From the NCBI RefSeq assembly GCF_019578655.1, contig NC_063260.1, positions 29,226,888 to 29,290,887 on the forward strand: a stretch of 64,000 nucleotides of DNA, read 5' to 3'. The stretch is from Ricinus communis. Taxonomy: Eukaryota > Streptophyta > Magnoliopsida > Malpighiales > Euphorbiaceae. Below the pieces are notes generated by a model. It had not been told where the DNA came from. It did no database searches and worked only from the letters and a program-made list of their open reading frames with translations. Below, piece after piece: positions 43,670 to 57,390 of this stretch. How positions within the stretch are numbered: position 1 is the first letter of the stretch; every line of letters begins with the position of its first letter. A program made the translations under genes and the position numbers.

Positions 43670-45864
43670 TCAATGCAGCTGTGTCTGATCATCATAATCA
43701 TCTTCATCTCCAGCAAAATACTTATCCTCAGCGTCGTCATTAGCTTCCCTAAGCCAGTGATCGTCCAAGGTCTCATTGTCATCAATTTTTGAGTAATCTA
43801 AGTGCTGATGATCTTCCCCTGAAAGAAATTTTTGGTGCATAATGTAGGTAAACTGATTCATCATATCTTCCTTCTCTTCTAATGATATACTTGCTCCCTC
43901 ATTCCGCTGCTCTCTGATTTGTGGGGCAACATTGGGAGCATCAAGCATCTGAAGGTGATGAAAGCAAAATTCTCATTATATAAGAAACAGCCAGGTACTT
44001 ATATCAAAAGGGTTACAAATAACAGATTTAAATTCTTCCATGAAAATTCTGGTCAATCATCCTTGGAACATGTTCTGAAAGAAAATTATTGAATAGATTA
44101 CTATGCACATGCATAAAGAAACCAGACTGTAGCAAACTAGCACCAACATCCTATAATTTTAAATGCAATTAGAGTGAAAGACTGCCAGACAACAGTATGA
44201 ATATCAGTCATGATAACTCAACATTATCTAATCTGGGATTGACATAATCCAAATAAAGATATAGCCACTTATAAACTAAAAGACCTTTCTCTCTAATGAG
44301 ACAGCTATAGCACACAGTTGACTGGAACCTTCTTTATCTCTTCTAATGAGTATGAGAGAGATATAACACACAATTAGGTGAACCATTCTTTCTCTCTTCT
44401 AATGAGACAGTGAATGCACAATTGAGTGACAGAAAGGCAACTTCCATTATAGTATGAAGAATAACAACCGTGAACTGAAAAGCTCATGTCTAAGGCTACT
44501 GCCAAAGCAGCAAAAGAATTTCAGCTTTTATACAGTTGGAGAAGCTGCAAGCTAATAATTATTTGCAATATAAAAAACCATTGGCCTAGATGAGTAAAAG
44601 AAAAGGCAAAGCATTAAAACAATGCACAAATAACTTGCATTCTTTTAGTCATTCCATGGCAAGACATAGCACAACCAAAAAAGCATTTATGAAGAACAAT
44701 GCATAAGGCTGGGGAATATAATTTATAAAGTGTTTTAAATTAGAAACCATGACTTTAAGAACTATGTCAAGAGGACCAAGAACTGAGGCCAAAAAGGATG
44801 AAACTCTTCAGACAAAGATAGATTTGATTCAGATATTATAACGAGAATCTAGTAAAAAACAGGGGCACAATAGCACAAGCCATAAGTAAATGATTGGTGA
44901 ACCTAAATAAGGCGCATGTTCATAGTGTTTGGAAAGTCTAAAATACAAGAATTCGACTCAAATAAAGTCAATTTTCATGTTTGGGATGGTCCTGTCATGG
45001 TTCTTGAATTCAAGTCTTTCAACGTAAAAAAAACATGATGCATATCAAAAGAAACAAAATCGTGCAACAAATCACATGAATCCCAGCATATGATTGATTC
45101 CCGAAACATAAACAATTTACCTGACCGTAATGAGAATTCCCCACTACTTCATTCTCCTCTTCATCCTCCTCGTCTTCTTCCTCCTCCTCTTCTTGCTGGT
45201 TCATTCCATTCCCAACCCAATCCCTCTCATCGACACCCAACCTCATCTGCTCCGCCCTAATCTTGGAAACCAAAATGGCCTCTTCTGACCTCCTCATCAA
45301 AGTCTCGGACCAGCGCTCCCCAGGCCTAGCCATACCCCTAGCAGTCTGATCCTGAAACTTGCCTACAAACTCATGATGCAAATAGGGCTCTCTTTCCCTC
45401 ATAGAATCCTCTGAAAAATAACTCCCATCATTGATCAATCTATTTAAGTATGCCAATCTCCTATTCTTCACCCTCACCGACCTTGATTTTAACTCCTCAG
45501 TAGTCGGAGCCATCTTGCTTCTTAAATTCTTTAAGTGCCAGTTTATTTCGTAATCCTTCTTTAGCGTATCAAACTCTTCAAGTTCTTCACATGTTAATTG
45601 CGCACCGTATCGCTCTAAATTAAATTACCAAACATAAGCTACGTTCATGTTGTTGTTAGAACTAAACAAAAGATTAAAGTGAGAAGAATTAGAGGTACCT
45701 AAGAAAACGGCGGCGTCTCGGAAGAGAAGGTCGAGAAGGAGAGACTGGCGCTGAGCGGGACTAGAGGCGTTGGATTGGAGAGAGAAAGGGAAGTAGAGGT
45801 TTTCGACCGTTGATAGCCTCCGTGCTATGCTCTCCATTGCTTCTTTATTTACTGTTCCCTGCAT
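43670..45864 (-). CDS. CCDC97-like protein (DUF2052 family)
   Basis: Three exons on the minus strand: 45864-45699, 45614-45121, 43948-43670, giving 312 residues. The N-terminus contains SIARRLSTVENLYFP. The middle contains RYGAQLTCEELEEFDTL, RRLAYLNRLI and YFSEDSMREREPYLHHEFVG, the blocks that mark the CCDC97 family. An acidic run of Glu and Asp follows (about residues 192-207). Exon 3 has EEKEDMMNQFTYIMHQKFL, HLDYSKIDDNE and an acidic Asp-rich end. Human CCDC97 associates with the SF3B complex of the spliceosome; a similar nuclear role in plants is inferred. The ATG at 45864 gives MQGTVNKEAMESI; the second Met (codon 10) could be the true start. The 1.2-kb intron 2 contains a small tandem repeat. 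Confidence 0.9.
44285..44430. repeat. Tandem repeat of 50-56 bp, three copies
   Basis: CTAATGAG recurs at 44293, 44343 and 44399. Each is preceded by TTCTCTC-like and followed by a diverged CACA.TT.A.TG block. It lies in intron 2 of the CCDC97-like gene. Confidence 0.65.
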
Positions 45865-47304
45865 TTTGGTCTATGAAATTTGTATGTTCCTCCTTAATTT
45901 GTCTGGGTTCTTCTTTTGCTGTCGAATTTGAGTGTTGTTCATACGCTTTGCCTTTCTCGGCGGAGTCGGTGACCATCAGCCTCTTCCTTGCTAATGTCAT
46001 CGTTTAAAGATAATCTAATATATAAAAATAATGAGACATAATTCATTTTATCTGTATATTTATATCGGGTATATAATAAAAGTTAATATTTATACATATA
46101 TACTACGTGTAATTTTTATTTTTAATAATAGATTATTTTTTAATTAAATAGTAACTTTAATTATAAAATATAATAAATTAATTTATTAATTATATAGTAT
46201 TTTTAATCCCAAAGGATAGATTCCACTAAGTGCTGACGTTACAAGAGAGAAAACTTAGGGACGAATGCTAAGCGACTAAACAAGTTAAATTTAATTTCTT
46301 TTTTAATAAATAGACCTATACATCTAAGGGCTAAATTGGTCAAGAAAGTATATTATACACTCTTGAAATAGAAAATAACTAATTCTTTTATTAATAGTAA
46401 AAGACAAATAAAAATTAAACCATCTGCATATCGATTTTTTTATATAAAAATAAAATCAAATCCATAATCAAATGTTGATTTTTTTCTGTTATTACAATTT
46501 GTAATAAATAAAAAGTGAGCTACACGTGTGTTTTGAATTACAATTTAGAGTCATTTAGTCCTTAAATAAAAATTGTGAACCTATTTATTAAAAAAAAAAA
46601 AGAAATTAAATCTATTTAGCCCCTTCACACAAGTTTAAGATAACCCTCTTGACTGGTATTAGGGTAAGTAAATCAAATTTCAGAAGTATGGAAGAAGTGA
46701 TCACCATTGAGAAGGATGGGCGAGTTGTGATATAGTATACATGCATCTGGTGAAACGTTTAATTATCCATCGAAAAAGCCATTAGAATTCTTCAAACAAA
46801 TTTTCTTTTGCTGAAAGCCTTATTTTCTTTTTAGCTATTATTATTATTGTTATTATCCTGAAAAGTTTTTCAGGAACCCCTCAAACCAACCAACTAAATA
46901 GAATTGTAGTTATGGAAAACCTTCCACCCCCACCCAAGAATGATTTTGCACCTGAGACCTGATAAATACTACCCTCAAGCCTCATCTACTGGGTTACTCA
47001 TTCATATCTTATATCCTTATGGATAAATGATACCGTAAAGCATGTAATAATGTCGACAGATCATACAAAAACACAAATGTATGTTAGAGCATGATAAATG
47101 AACTCGCTATATAAACCTACTATTATTAACATGAAAAATGGACAGAAGATGTCAATTAGAAAATTGGTGCTTTACAGTTGATAAATCATTCAAGTTAATT
47201 TTACTCGAACACCTATCTTTTTCACCTGGGAGCAACATTCTTCTTCAATCAATTTAAAAAAAAAAAAAAAAACCCACATCCCAAAAGTTATTTTCTCATC
47301 TTTA
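45865..47304. other. Intergenic: CCDC97-like promoter and CBL 3' flank
   Basis: The first 150 bases are GC-richer and probably contain the promoter and leader of the CCDC97-like gene. The rest is AT-rich. Fragments near 46320 (GGGCTAAATTGGTCAAG) and 46545-46575 resemble ends of the inverted-repeat elements elsewhere in the window, but no full element could be drawn. The CBL 3' UTR should lie in the last 300 bases. Confidence 0.45.
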
Positions 47305-50300
47305 TCATGTAGCGATCTCATCCACCTCAGAGTTGAAAACAAAACTTGGAAATGTTGTTGTGATATCCCTGCATCAAGTCGAGACCCAATGAATCAAAAC
47401 ACTTACTAAACCACTAACATTAATAATGATAATAAAGAACAAATTACACAAGTCTAGAAAGAAAATCGGACTAGACTACTAAAAGAGAATAGTCTTTACG
47501 ACATTACCTTAAGTAGGGTAGGGTCATAATCTTTAATAAGGATGGGTTTTTACAAACGAAATTCTTCCATTCAGACCTATCTATCTTCCCGTCACTGTCC
47601 GCATCAGCTTCCAAGAAAGTCTATATCAACAAAAATTGGAAACCAAATAGGAATTTGTGGTTAATTAAAATAAACCAATAGAATAAGCTTGTACCAGCAC
47701 GAGTCACAAGTGCATACCAGCATGGAATCCAAGTTACAAACATAAACCTTTTTGTATGTTTATTACTAGGTTACATAATAGTGACCAAGTGCAATGCATG
47801 CCTAGTAAAACAAAATAAAGGGCCGTATGAAGCTCAGAAGAGTGATATTTTAACTTTTGTGCTCCATGACAAAGCTGATGGCAAAACATGTTTATTCCAT
47901 TATAATCCATCAGGACCCTGAATTAAAGTACTTCTAAATTAACATCAGAATTATAAATTTAGAACATTTTTTGTTATTGTATGGTAGTGGTCCCAACTAA
48001 GTTGTAAGAAGGACTTAAATTGCAGTCCTCATATGTCAGCCAAAGTGATGCATGACTAGCACTACCAAAAATTTTTTTAAATATTTTCTTTTGAAAGGTA
48101 TATATAGTGTAATGGTGATGACGATGCCTGCAATGGACTAAGCAATTAACCTATTTGTTGTGAAATGACAGGTAAACCAACAGGTGAGAAAAGGCAAAAA
48201 TGGATACAGAATGAAAATTACGTATACAGTGGCCAACATCTGAAACCCCGATGTAAATGGTTCATTGAGAACAAACTCCTATTGAGAAAAATAAGAACCT
48301 TAAGCAAGTTAAAAGTTTTAATTCAAAGGCACTAACTGACCTTATCAAGAATTATCTCAATAGTCTCATCTGACAACTTCATTTCAGATTCACAAAGGAG
48401 TGCAATCAACATTTGTTTAACCTGCCAAAATCACATATAATGAAGATGCCTGCAAGAAGTTTTCATAAAAGGACAATCATATAAATGAAACAAATCTTAA
48501 TGATGTGATAGACCTTCTTCAATAAAATTATATTTGAAGTTCTTACTAATTATTAAGGTAGTAAACTGAAAGGAACATGTAGTTAAGGTCATGCAGGAAA
48601 AATCATTTAGATAGAGCAACGACATATCACATTGTGCTCAAACAAGCATTTTGAAAACATATAAAATCTAAAACATTGAATGAATTTCCAAGAACCAAAA
48701 TTTACTCAGCAGGATTTAAGCATACTGCTAAAGTTAATTGGCTGCAGCAGTAGAATCAAAAATAGACCATTAAAGAAACATATTTTACTGTTCTGTTTTA
48801 TGCAGAAACAAGAATCTCCTAACTGATATAGAAAAAAAGATATATATGATTTTCTTTTTATGTACCAAGTCACAAAAAGAAGGGACAAGTACAGTGAAAG
48901 TAGCAGGCAATTCCATATTGGAAGCAATGTATGCTATGAAAATTATACACATATAGACCTCTACCCACTTCATCCAATTATGCCAAGAACTCAGCTCAGA
49001 GATCACTCGGACATACTACAAGGAAGAGAAACCAACTAATAGTGCTTGGTAACCTTGACTCATCCAGAAAGAAGAAAAACAAAAGGGGTAACAGAACAAA
49101 GTAGCCTCACTAGATTCTTATCCAGAGTAGGCTCCCTCCAGTCGAGCTTGTTATGAGTCAGAGAGGCCAGAATTACAGTGAAAAAACCGAGAGGAAACCA
49201 ACTCCAGCAGAGCATGAAACTAATTTAGCATTGATAAAGGATCTTAGCATAAACACAGTGCTAACAATCCATTAAAAGATGGCAAAGAAAATTGGCCACG
49301 TATTTTTATGTTTCAGAAGCCCCACTGAAAATTCACTAACAGTAGGAAATAAACAACAAATGACAAATGCTACAGAAGTTCCAAACAATTGTCAACAAGG
49401 ATTCTAATAGATTTGATTTTCATGTTTAAACCAAAAGCTTAATGTTCAAGACAAAGATTTATCACCAAACTATATACATTTGTAGGCAATAAAATGAGTC
49501 ATTGTACCTCCTGCCGCTCAATAAATCCCGTATTCTCCAAATCATAAAGCCTAAAGGAAACTGCAACGGATTCAAAATGTTACATGTAAGTAAAAGGATA
49601 TTGAAATGCTAGATGTTGCGAGGATAATGCAGAGAACAATGACATAGCAGTACTACAAAGTCAATGCATTTGAAGGTCATTGTATAATGTGATTCTACTT
49701 ACAATCTAACTTTTCTTCTTGTGAGGCATTGGGATGGAATACACTGAGTGCTCTGACAAAGTCACCAAAATCAATTACACCTTTTTGCTTTACATCAAAG
49801 AGATCAAAGATCTGCATGCAAAATATTCCAACATCAAAACATATACCAGTGAACGAAAAGGAGGCAATGACAATGTTTCTATTGCTTATTCAATAGAGAT
49901 ACAAACCTTACAAGTCATTTTAACTATTGATCATATCACAATTAGTAGAGTTATTTTCTTATTGTTCATATGACAAAAGAAACGTCATCGTGGATAGAAT
50001 TTCAGTATCAAGCCTAATTAAAGACATCAAAGTTGAGGTAATAATGTGTATAGAATAAAATCAGATTTAATTCTTTTTTCCTATTCTAGTATTCATTTTC
50101 CTTGTAAACAGAATAAAGAGAGAATGAATAATACTCTATTAGCGAATAGGTTTTCTCTCTTTCTATTCTTGAAAATAGCCAATTGAAATTCCTCCTGCAT
50201 GAGCAAGAAAAACAAAACTTTAGTATTACAATTGAACTCTATAATTTAAAGTCGCATTTGCAGAACTATTAGACATTCTATTTTATCATTTTATGCACAA

Positions 50301-51668
50301 AGTACCATATCCCTAAACACATTTATAAATTCAAGAGGCCTGATTAAAATAATTATACAACATATTTTATATTACAGTGCTACACAATTATCAAATCATT
50401 ATTGTGAGGGCCAAAATCATCAAATTCAGAATCATAATTATCCAAATCGAACAAGCTATATCTAGATTCATAAGTTCCCAAACATCATCACTAAGTAAGC
50501 TAAACTCAAAATCATAATAAGATCCTTTTTGCAAGCAGGAAAGTAATTGAAGTTGACAGCTTGATTTGGAATGATATCTAAATGACAACGGTTTTCTATG
50601 GCAATACAGCTAACATATTTAGAATACATATTATATGTAAGTAGATAAAAGCAATGAGGGAAACACACACTTAGACAAACACATAAGGCTTCCGTGTGCA
50701 TTATTGCTCATAAGAAAGGAGGCGAGTCCAATACAGAGGAAAAAAAGTATAAATTAGGAGTGCTAATGCATGATACCTTGTTTATTAATCCATCATCAAC
50801 AACAGAGCTGCTAATGCTCTTGAATAGTTCAAACAGTGCTTCAACTTCACTAACACTGACTGAGGAATCAAAAAAATTGCACACATATCAGTTCGCTTGC
50901 GTGCCATTAAACTAAAGAGTTGCACGTGAAAATGCAGCGTATAAGAAGATTCAAACAATGAAAGAAATGCCAACTTGATAGTATAGAAATCAATTAAAAC
51001 TGTTTACTTGTCTAGGTCAATATCAGATTAAAAGTCTGAATAAATGTCAACCAACAAATCGGCAAAATCTTTACAGACAATTGCAGTAGATTTAACCATG
51101 CAAATGCAATGTGGCGATAATGTCTGACAAAATAAAACTTCAATGATTTTGTAAGATAGAAAAGGAAAAGAAATTCAGAGTCAGTAATTTTGAGATCCTG
51201 GGATCAAGGAACTTGACAGAGATGTATAATAAAAGAATAGCAATATGACCGCACATCTTTAGCTTTTGTTACCTCCCTTCTCTGACTCAAGACCACTTCA
51301 AAGCATATCGAATACCAAAAGATTTCAAATCAGCAACAAAAAGAAAAGAAACCCAAAAGAAAATAAAAGAACCGAACCCAAAAGAAAAGAGAAGGCCTGA
51401 AGATTACAAATCTTTGATTTCACCAAAGGATGCAATTCTCCCTTTTTTGGGTCAAGTAGCACCAAACGTTAACTTTAAACAAATGGTAAAGCAAATTAAA
51501 CAACTGCAATCACTAAAACAAAAATATTTTAAAGAAAAGGATCAAGTAAAATTGAGATGAGACAGTAAAAAGAAAAGAAAAGAAGTTACAAGCAGTTTCA
51601 GAAGCAAGAGCAATTGGGTCTTCATGTCCAGGAAACTGTCTAGCCACTTTAGAACTAAAACAGCCCAT
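47305..51668 (-). CDS. CBL1: Calcineurin B-like calcium sensor, CBL1/CBL9 type
   Basis: Eight coding exons on the minus strand: 51668-51590, 50859-50777, 50194-50135, 49811-49703, 49560-49508, 48421-48341, 47620-47508, 47368-47305. They give 213 residues, exactly the CBL1/CBL9 length. MGCFSSK is the dual acylation signal: myristoylation on Gly2 and S-acylation on Cys3 place CBL1/9 at the plasma membrane. There are four EF hands. EF1 has the CBL-type extended loop ([19 protein letters not shown]), EF3 is [12 protein letters not shown] and EF4 is [12 protein letters not shown]. The C-terminal TTFPSFVF carries Ser201, the known CIPK phosphorylation site. Family knowledge: with CIPK23 and others it relays calcium signals to potassium (AKT1), nitrate (CHL1/NRT1.1) and ABA or drought responses. 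CBL1 and CBL9 cannot be told apart without a tree. Confidence 0.96.
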
Positions 51669-52120
51669 TGCTGGTTTTGAAGGAAATTTAGAAAATTAGG
51701 CCAATCACTAGACTCCAACGCCTAGCCCCTTCACTGGCCAATCCTTCACTTCCAACGCCCAGAATCCACTCTCTACAAATCATCAAAAAAAATTATTACT
51801 TACAATTTCCCATATTAACGAAAATTAAATCAGTAATGCAAAAAAATGCATGCTCATGAAACAAATATGGACCAAAATGATCTCCTTTTTCTACTGATGT
51901 ATTATTATCATCATCTCAAGTGCAATCAAATGATTTAAAAAGAAAAAGCCTCTTTTCTCCTCCAATTTCAGAGGAACATAACATAGAAACAAACAAGCAA
52001 ACAAACAAACATCAAAAGGCAAACATATCAATTGAAAAAAAAAGAAAAAATACAAAACGGAGTTATAAAAAAAAGAAAACATCAATAAACAAAAAAGAAA
52101 AAATCGAAACTTACAGACGA
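51669..52120 (-). other. CBL 5' leader with probable intron
   Basis: A strong donor (TTTCGTCT|GTAAGT on the minus strand, GT at 52115-52114) lies upstream of the coding start. An acceptor AAAACCAG ends three bases before the ATG at 51668. This supports a leader intron of about 440 bases between a non-coding first exon and the start codon. The intron is inferred from splice signals only. Confidence 0.6.
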
Positions 52121-52392
52121 AAATCTAGGGCTTGTGTAATGTAATGCTGCGTCCCGTATATAATATGAAGGGAAAATGAAGATTAAAGAGAAAAAGTTAC
52201 TATTTATATATTTTTTATTTTCGTTTCCTTTTTTTAGTAAAACCAAACAGATAAATCCCTCTTAAACACCAGCATAACACCACAAACACACAGATTTATA
52301 TACAGAGAGAAAAGAGAAGAGAGTTTTGTTTATGTAATTCTTTTTTCTTTATTCTTTTTCTGTTGTTGTTAACAGACCCTCTGTGTGTATGC

Positions 52393-52398
52393 TATATA
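52393..52398 (-). promoter_or_regulatory. CBL TATA box
   Basis: TATATA in CCTATATAGC on the minus strand. Transcription would begin near 52365, giving a non-coding exon of about 250 bases before the leader intron. Confidence 0.6.
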
Positions 52399-52554
52399 GG
52401 GCTTGATCGTGCGGCTATTATTTGATCAAAGTGACTTTTCTTTTTCTTTTCTGTTTTTTAAATAGGAAGGAAAAAGAAAAAGAAAGTAGCCAAGTGAGAA
52501 ACGGCTGCGACGCCGATGCCAACACGAATGGGAAATAACAGGAATTTTAGCCGA

Positions 52555-52574
52555 TGCACGTGATATGCACGTGA
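52555..52574 (-). promoter_or_regulatory. Tandem G-box/ABRE pair upstream of CBL
   Basis: CACGTG at 52557-52562 and again at 52568-52573, in a direct repeat of TGCACGTGA with 11-bp spacing, about one helical turn. The pair lies about 160-180 bases upstream of the CBL TATA box. ACGT-core repeats of this kind bind bZIP factors (ABF/AREB, GBF) or bHLH factors. Confidence 0.7.
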
Positions 52575-55500
52575 TCTTGCAGAGAGTGAAGAGCACTCGA
52601 ATCTTCATTGCTACTTTTTCGAATATTCTATTTTATTCTGTTTATTAAATCGGACATTGAATTTTGAAAAAGAAAATAACAATTTAATAAATTAAAAGAA
52701 TTCAAATTATTCAAGTAATATTATCTAATTATTTTATTTTATTAACGTACATATATTAAAACTATAATTGGAAGCAAGAAAGAAGAGTTAATTTAAAAAC
52801 GTGCATGAATTTGAATTAATATGTTCAAACATTAAGACTTCTGATTGTTAGAAAATAATTGAAATTGACGGCTGAATTTATTTATTTTTGTGGAACAGAA
52901 ATTGACCATTGAATAGAGAGTCCATGGGATGATCTCTGGAAGCATAGTCAGCCAAAACTGTCGTGCTGTTTTTTGATATATTATTTCATTTAAGAATTTA
53001 ATTATCTATATTTAAATCATTAAATAAGTACAAAAGATGGTCCCAACAATACTGGTGCCCACTGATCTAATAATCAATCAATCCTTAACTATAATTTCTG
53101 AATTTACAATTTCTTTGGACCATATTTAATTTATAAATATAAATTTTATATACTTTAAATAAAATAAATTAATTTAAAATTAAATATTCAAAATTATATA
53201 AAATTATTTTATAGCTAAATTAAATTTTATTAAAATTACATAAGATTTCTATATAAATTTGACATTTAATTTGTTAATAAATTTCATAATATTAGAATAC
53301 TTTCAACTTTATTATTTTATTTTACTTTATCTCTCGTATATTTTTCAAATGAAATGAAATTGTAATTCGATTTCAATCAAACATAATATTAAAATTAAGT
53401 ACTATTTATTTTTAAAATTTGATCTAATATATAGATTGATTTATATATTTTTAAATTTTAATAAAATAATTTACTATCTTTTGGATTAGTTTAAGGACTA
53501 AATTGATACTTTCAAATTATAATTTAATTCTTAAACTTATTATTAAATATTAAATTTATCTAAAATTAATTTATAATTATATTATAGTAAAATCTTATTC
53601 TTAATTCAAGTTAGTCTAGTATCTAGTAAAATAATAAATTTTAATTATTTATTTTATTTAATAGTTTAAAATATACTTCTATAATAATTTAATAATATTA
53701 TTCCAAAAAATAAGTGCTTTAAATGCATTTAAATTTTCTTAGAATTAAATTATACTTAAAAATAAAAATAAAAGTAAGCAAAAAAATATTAATTAATTAA
53801 CCTTGTTAGACATTAAAACCGACTTGTGTCAAAAATAAAATTTTATTCTTGATAAAAAAGAGTAATCTTGAAGAAATTTTAAATTTAATAATTAAAATTA
53901 AAATTATCAATTATTAATTTAGTTCTTTAACTAAAACGTAAATATATAATTAATAATTAGTTTTATTAGAATTCAAAAAGATGTTAATATGATAAGAAAA
54001 ACACAAAAGCTGACTTATGTATCAGGCCAAATCCCGAAAAATAGAATGTATTTGACCCTTCATTTAAGTATATTATCATTCTTATTATCTCTATCTACGA
54101 TTCTATTGTTATTCATTTTACATTAGTTATATATATTAACAAATTATAAATGACGTTAACTGCAGCTAAAAATGAAAATAAATTATTCATAACATATACA
54201 TAACTAAAAGCTAAAAATCAAAATATTTTTTTATTAATTTATTAAAATTCGAAATGAAATTTGTAATTTGTTGCAAAACTAATATAGAACAGTTGAGTTT
54301 GACTATTACAAATTTAAAATATTTTAAAAACTGAAATATGAGAAGATAGTATTTAATTTTGTTGTCAAGGTAACCACTAAGAAACTACTTAACTTATCCT
54401 TGTTGATACATTATCAACCCTTGCCAATATGGACTTGCCTGTGAACTCATTTGGTCTGAACAAGAGATTTGTGTTTAATTATTGGAGTAATTTATAAAGG
54501 AAATAGAGATTCAAGTTAAGTGCAGACAAAAAACATTAGACAACATTGAAGCTTGATTTAGCAATCATCCATCCACAGAAATAGAAAAATTCACTAACCC
54601 ATGATCACATGCCTCTTGTCTCATTGGCATTTGAAACCTCTGCATCTATATGGTACAGTGTGAATGTGCAAAAGAAAAAGTCCCAAAAGATGCATTAGGT
54701 CAAGTCTCCCTCGTGGCTGTGGATTCAATTTTTGAAAATAGAATAAATATAGTTTTCTTCATATAACTTATACTATATATCAAATTACATATCTTTATCT
54801 TCCATTTTCAATTAAACATGCTTTAGACCAAACCTATAAACATTAGCTTCTTGAATTCCAAAATATTTTCACACGTGTACATCAAATTCAATCTTAGCGT
54901 GATTTAGTATTTCCAAAACAATTTTCAATATAATTTTTTTCCCTAACAGACTTAATAAATTATAATATTTTTTATATTTTTTTTTTAATAAAGGTAGAGA
55001 ATTCTTTTAAAGATGCATCTCGAGAATTCCAGCTAGACTGGCACTCTCATAGCACCAAATATCATAAAATATTTTTTAATAAATCATTTTTCTTATATTT
55101 ATTATAAAAAAATTAACCCCATACACAAAAAAAATAAAATTAAATTCAAAACTTTCACCTCTAAAAATAAATAATTTTATTATTTGGATTAGATCTCGAT
55201 ATTTCAACACAAATTTAGTGATTAAAAGTCATTAATATGAAATTGCTACTTCTCATCTTCTAGATTGGTAGTTAAATCAATAATTTATATTTTATTATTA
55301 CTATTACTTTTCCTTTTAATATCGGCAAGCAATGTCCTAATTAGTTTTTGATGAATTAGAAAAGTTGCATTTATAACCTATTTTCTAAGGGCCAATCAGG
55401 AAACTAAATAATAAAATAGCAAATAAATTAGACTAGATCACATAATCAGAAAATATCAAATTAGTCCTGCATTAAAAAGATATAATCGAACTAAATCAAA

Positions 55501-56622
55501 TTTAGGCTAGTTTGAGGATATAAACTTAATTTTCTTAATAAAAGAAAAAATAAAGTAAAAATATGTATAAATGATTAATTTTTTAAAACGGTTTCAACTT
55601 CAATTCAAACATATTATTTTATATTATATGAATGAGGGTATATTCAGTTTTTAAAATGTTATCTCTGAATCCATTTAGGATTTCATGGGAGAAAAATGTT
55701 GAATATTAAAAGTTGACTTAAATGGCAATTATTGCTTCATCATAAAAATCGAAAGCCAACTGCTTTTGGTTACTCTTTTAAAATTTGGTCAGAATAGCAA
55801 TAGTTATAGTGGAACTCGAAACTAACTTCCTTCATGGCATGTCTTTTATAATCAGTAATCAGTTGCCCCTTTGGGTTGACCTTATCTGCAATATGGGCAA
55901 AGTTCAAAGAAGCATCAGGGCCATGTGGGTTTGGGTGTTTGAGATTTCGAAGCCGACGGTGTTGGTTACAATTGGATCACGCCAATCTGTTGATGAATTT
56001 ATCTAAATGAGATTTTAATATAATATTTTATTTAATAATACATTCTGTTTTTTAATCTTCTTAAAATATTCAAAAATGTCCAATTTCACAAGGACACCAT
56101 ACCCAATTTTGGTCTATGGGAAAGGATATATATTTAATGCCAAACAAACTTTTATTTCAAAGTGTCAAAACGCTGACTTTTTTAACTTCGTCTTATAATA
56201 TTCAAAGATTTGTATATTTCCATTTTCATTGAAGTATTCAATGTTTAAATTAATTATTTTCTTTTAACAGAAAAAGTATTTTATTTGCTGTCGGAAATTC
56301 CACCTAAGCCAAAAAAAAATAAAAATAGAAGAAGGCACTTTTTATTAGCATAAAATTTTTTAAGATTTATTTTATTTTTAATATTTGAGACACTAAAAGA
56401 AAATAATTTATGAATTAAAAAAATTTATCTAAAAAATAACTTTTCATTTTAAAAATTAAAAGTTATACTCCAATACTTAAAAGCACATTTACTAGGTTTT
56501 TAATATTTATTAAATATAAAAATATGTGAAAATAATCAACATTAAAAATTTCTATTAAATACAATTTTCTCTTTTATTTTTCTTTTGTACTATTTATATG
56601 CTTAACAGACTAAATTCAATAC

Positions 56623-57390
56623 ACATGTGAAATGTGATGGTATATATTATTATTTAAAAATAAATAAATCTAAATTCTAGTTAAATATTAAAAAATATAT
56701 TTTTTAGAAAAATATAATACTTTTAGGTAAAAAAATATTTTTCTAAAATATATTTTTCAGAAGATATATTTTTCTAAAATATATTTCAAAAGAAATATTT
56801 CTCAAGCAAAAAAATATTTTCCGTAAACAAATAGAGCATATATGTGTATTTAAGCTTGTGAATTTTGTCACTTACTTAGTTTAACACTTTAACTTTCAAT
56901 TTAACTTAATAGACATTTGAATTTATTTCTTTTTAATACTTTAATATTTATTTATATGTATCTTCATTCAATACGTCTACATATAAAATATAAAATTATT
57001 TAAATATCATATAAAATATAAAATTTAAATACATAATAAATTAAATTAAAATTTAAATATATTTAAATATCAAAAAATAAAAATAAAATTTAAATATACA
57101 TGTGAAATATAATGGCATATATTATTAGTTAAAAAAAATCTAGTCAAATATTTAAATATATTTCTTTTAGAAAAAAATATAATACTTTTAGGCAAGAAAA
57201 TACTTTTCTAAAATATATTTTTCATACCTTAATATTTATTTATATATATTTTTATTCAATACGTCTACGTATAAAGTATAAAATTGTTCAAATATTATAT
57301 AAAAAATAAAATTTAAATACATGATAAATTAAATTTAAAATTAAACATGTCTAAATATCAAAAAAATAAAAATAAAATCTAAATAAAAAA
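56623..57390. repeat. Tandem duplication of about 475 bp, second copy internally deleted
   Basis: ACATGTGAAAT at 56623 and 57098 start the two copies. Both contain AATATAATACTTTTAGG and then AATACGTCTAC and ATAAATTAAATT blocks. The spacing is 475 bases at the start but 288 bases at TAATATTTATTTATAT (56942 and 57230), so copy 2 lacks about 187 bases. The missing part holds the segment (56876-56918) related to the MITE-like family at 32.1 and 35.1 kb. Confidence 0.7.

Noticed and set aside
55785..56006. 73-codon frame in the CBL/SnRK2 intergenic island
   Set aside because: No family recognised and no promoter or splice context. It is probably chance in a less AT-rich patch.
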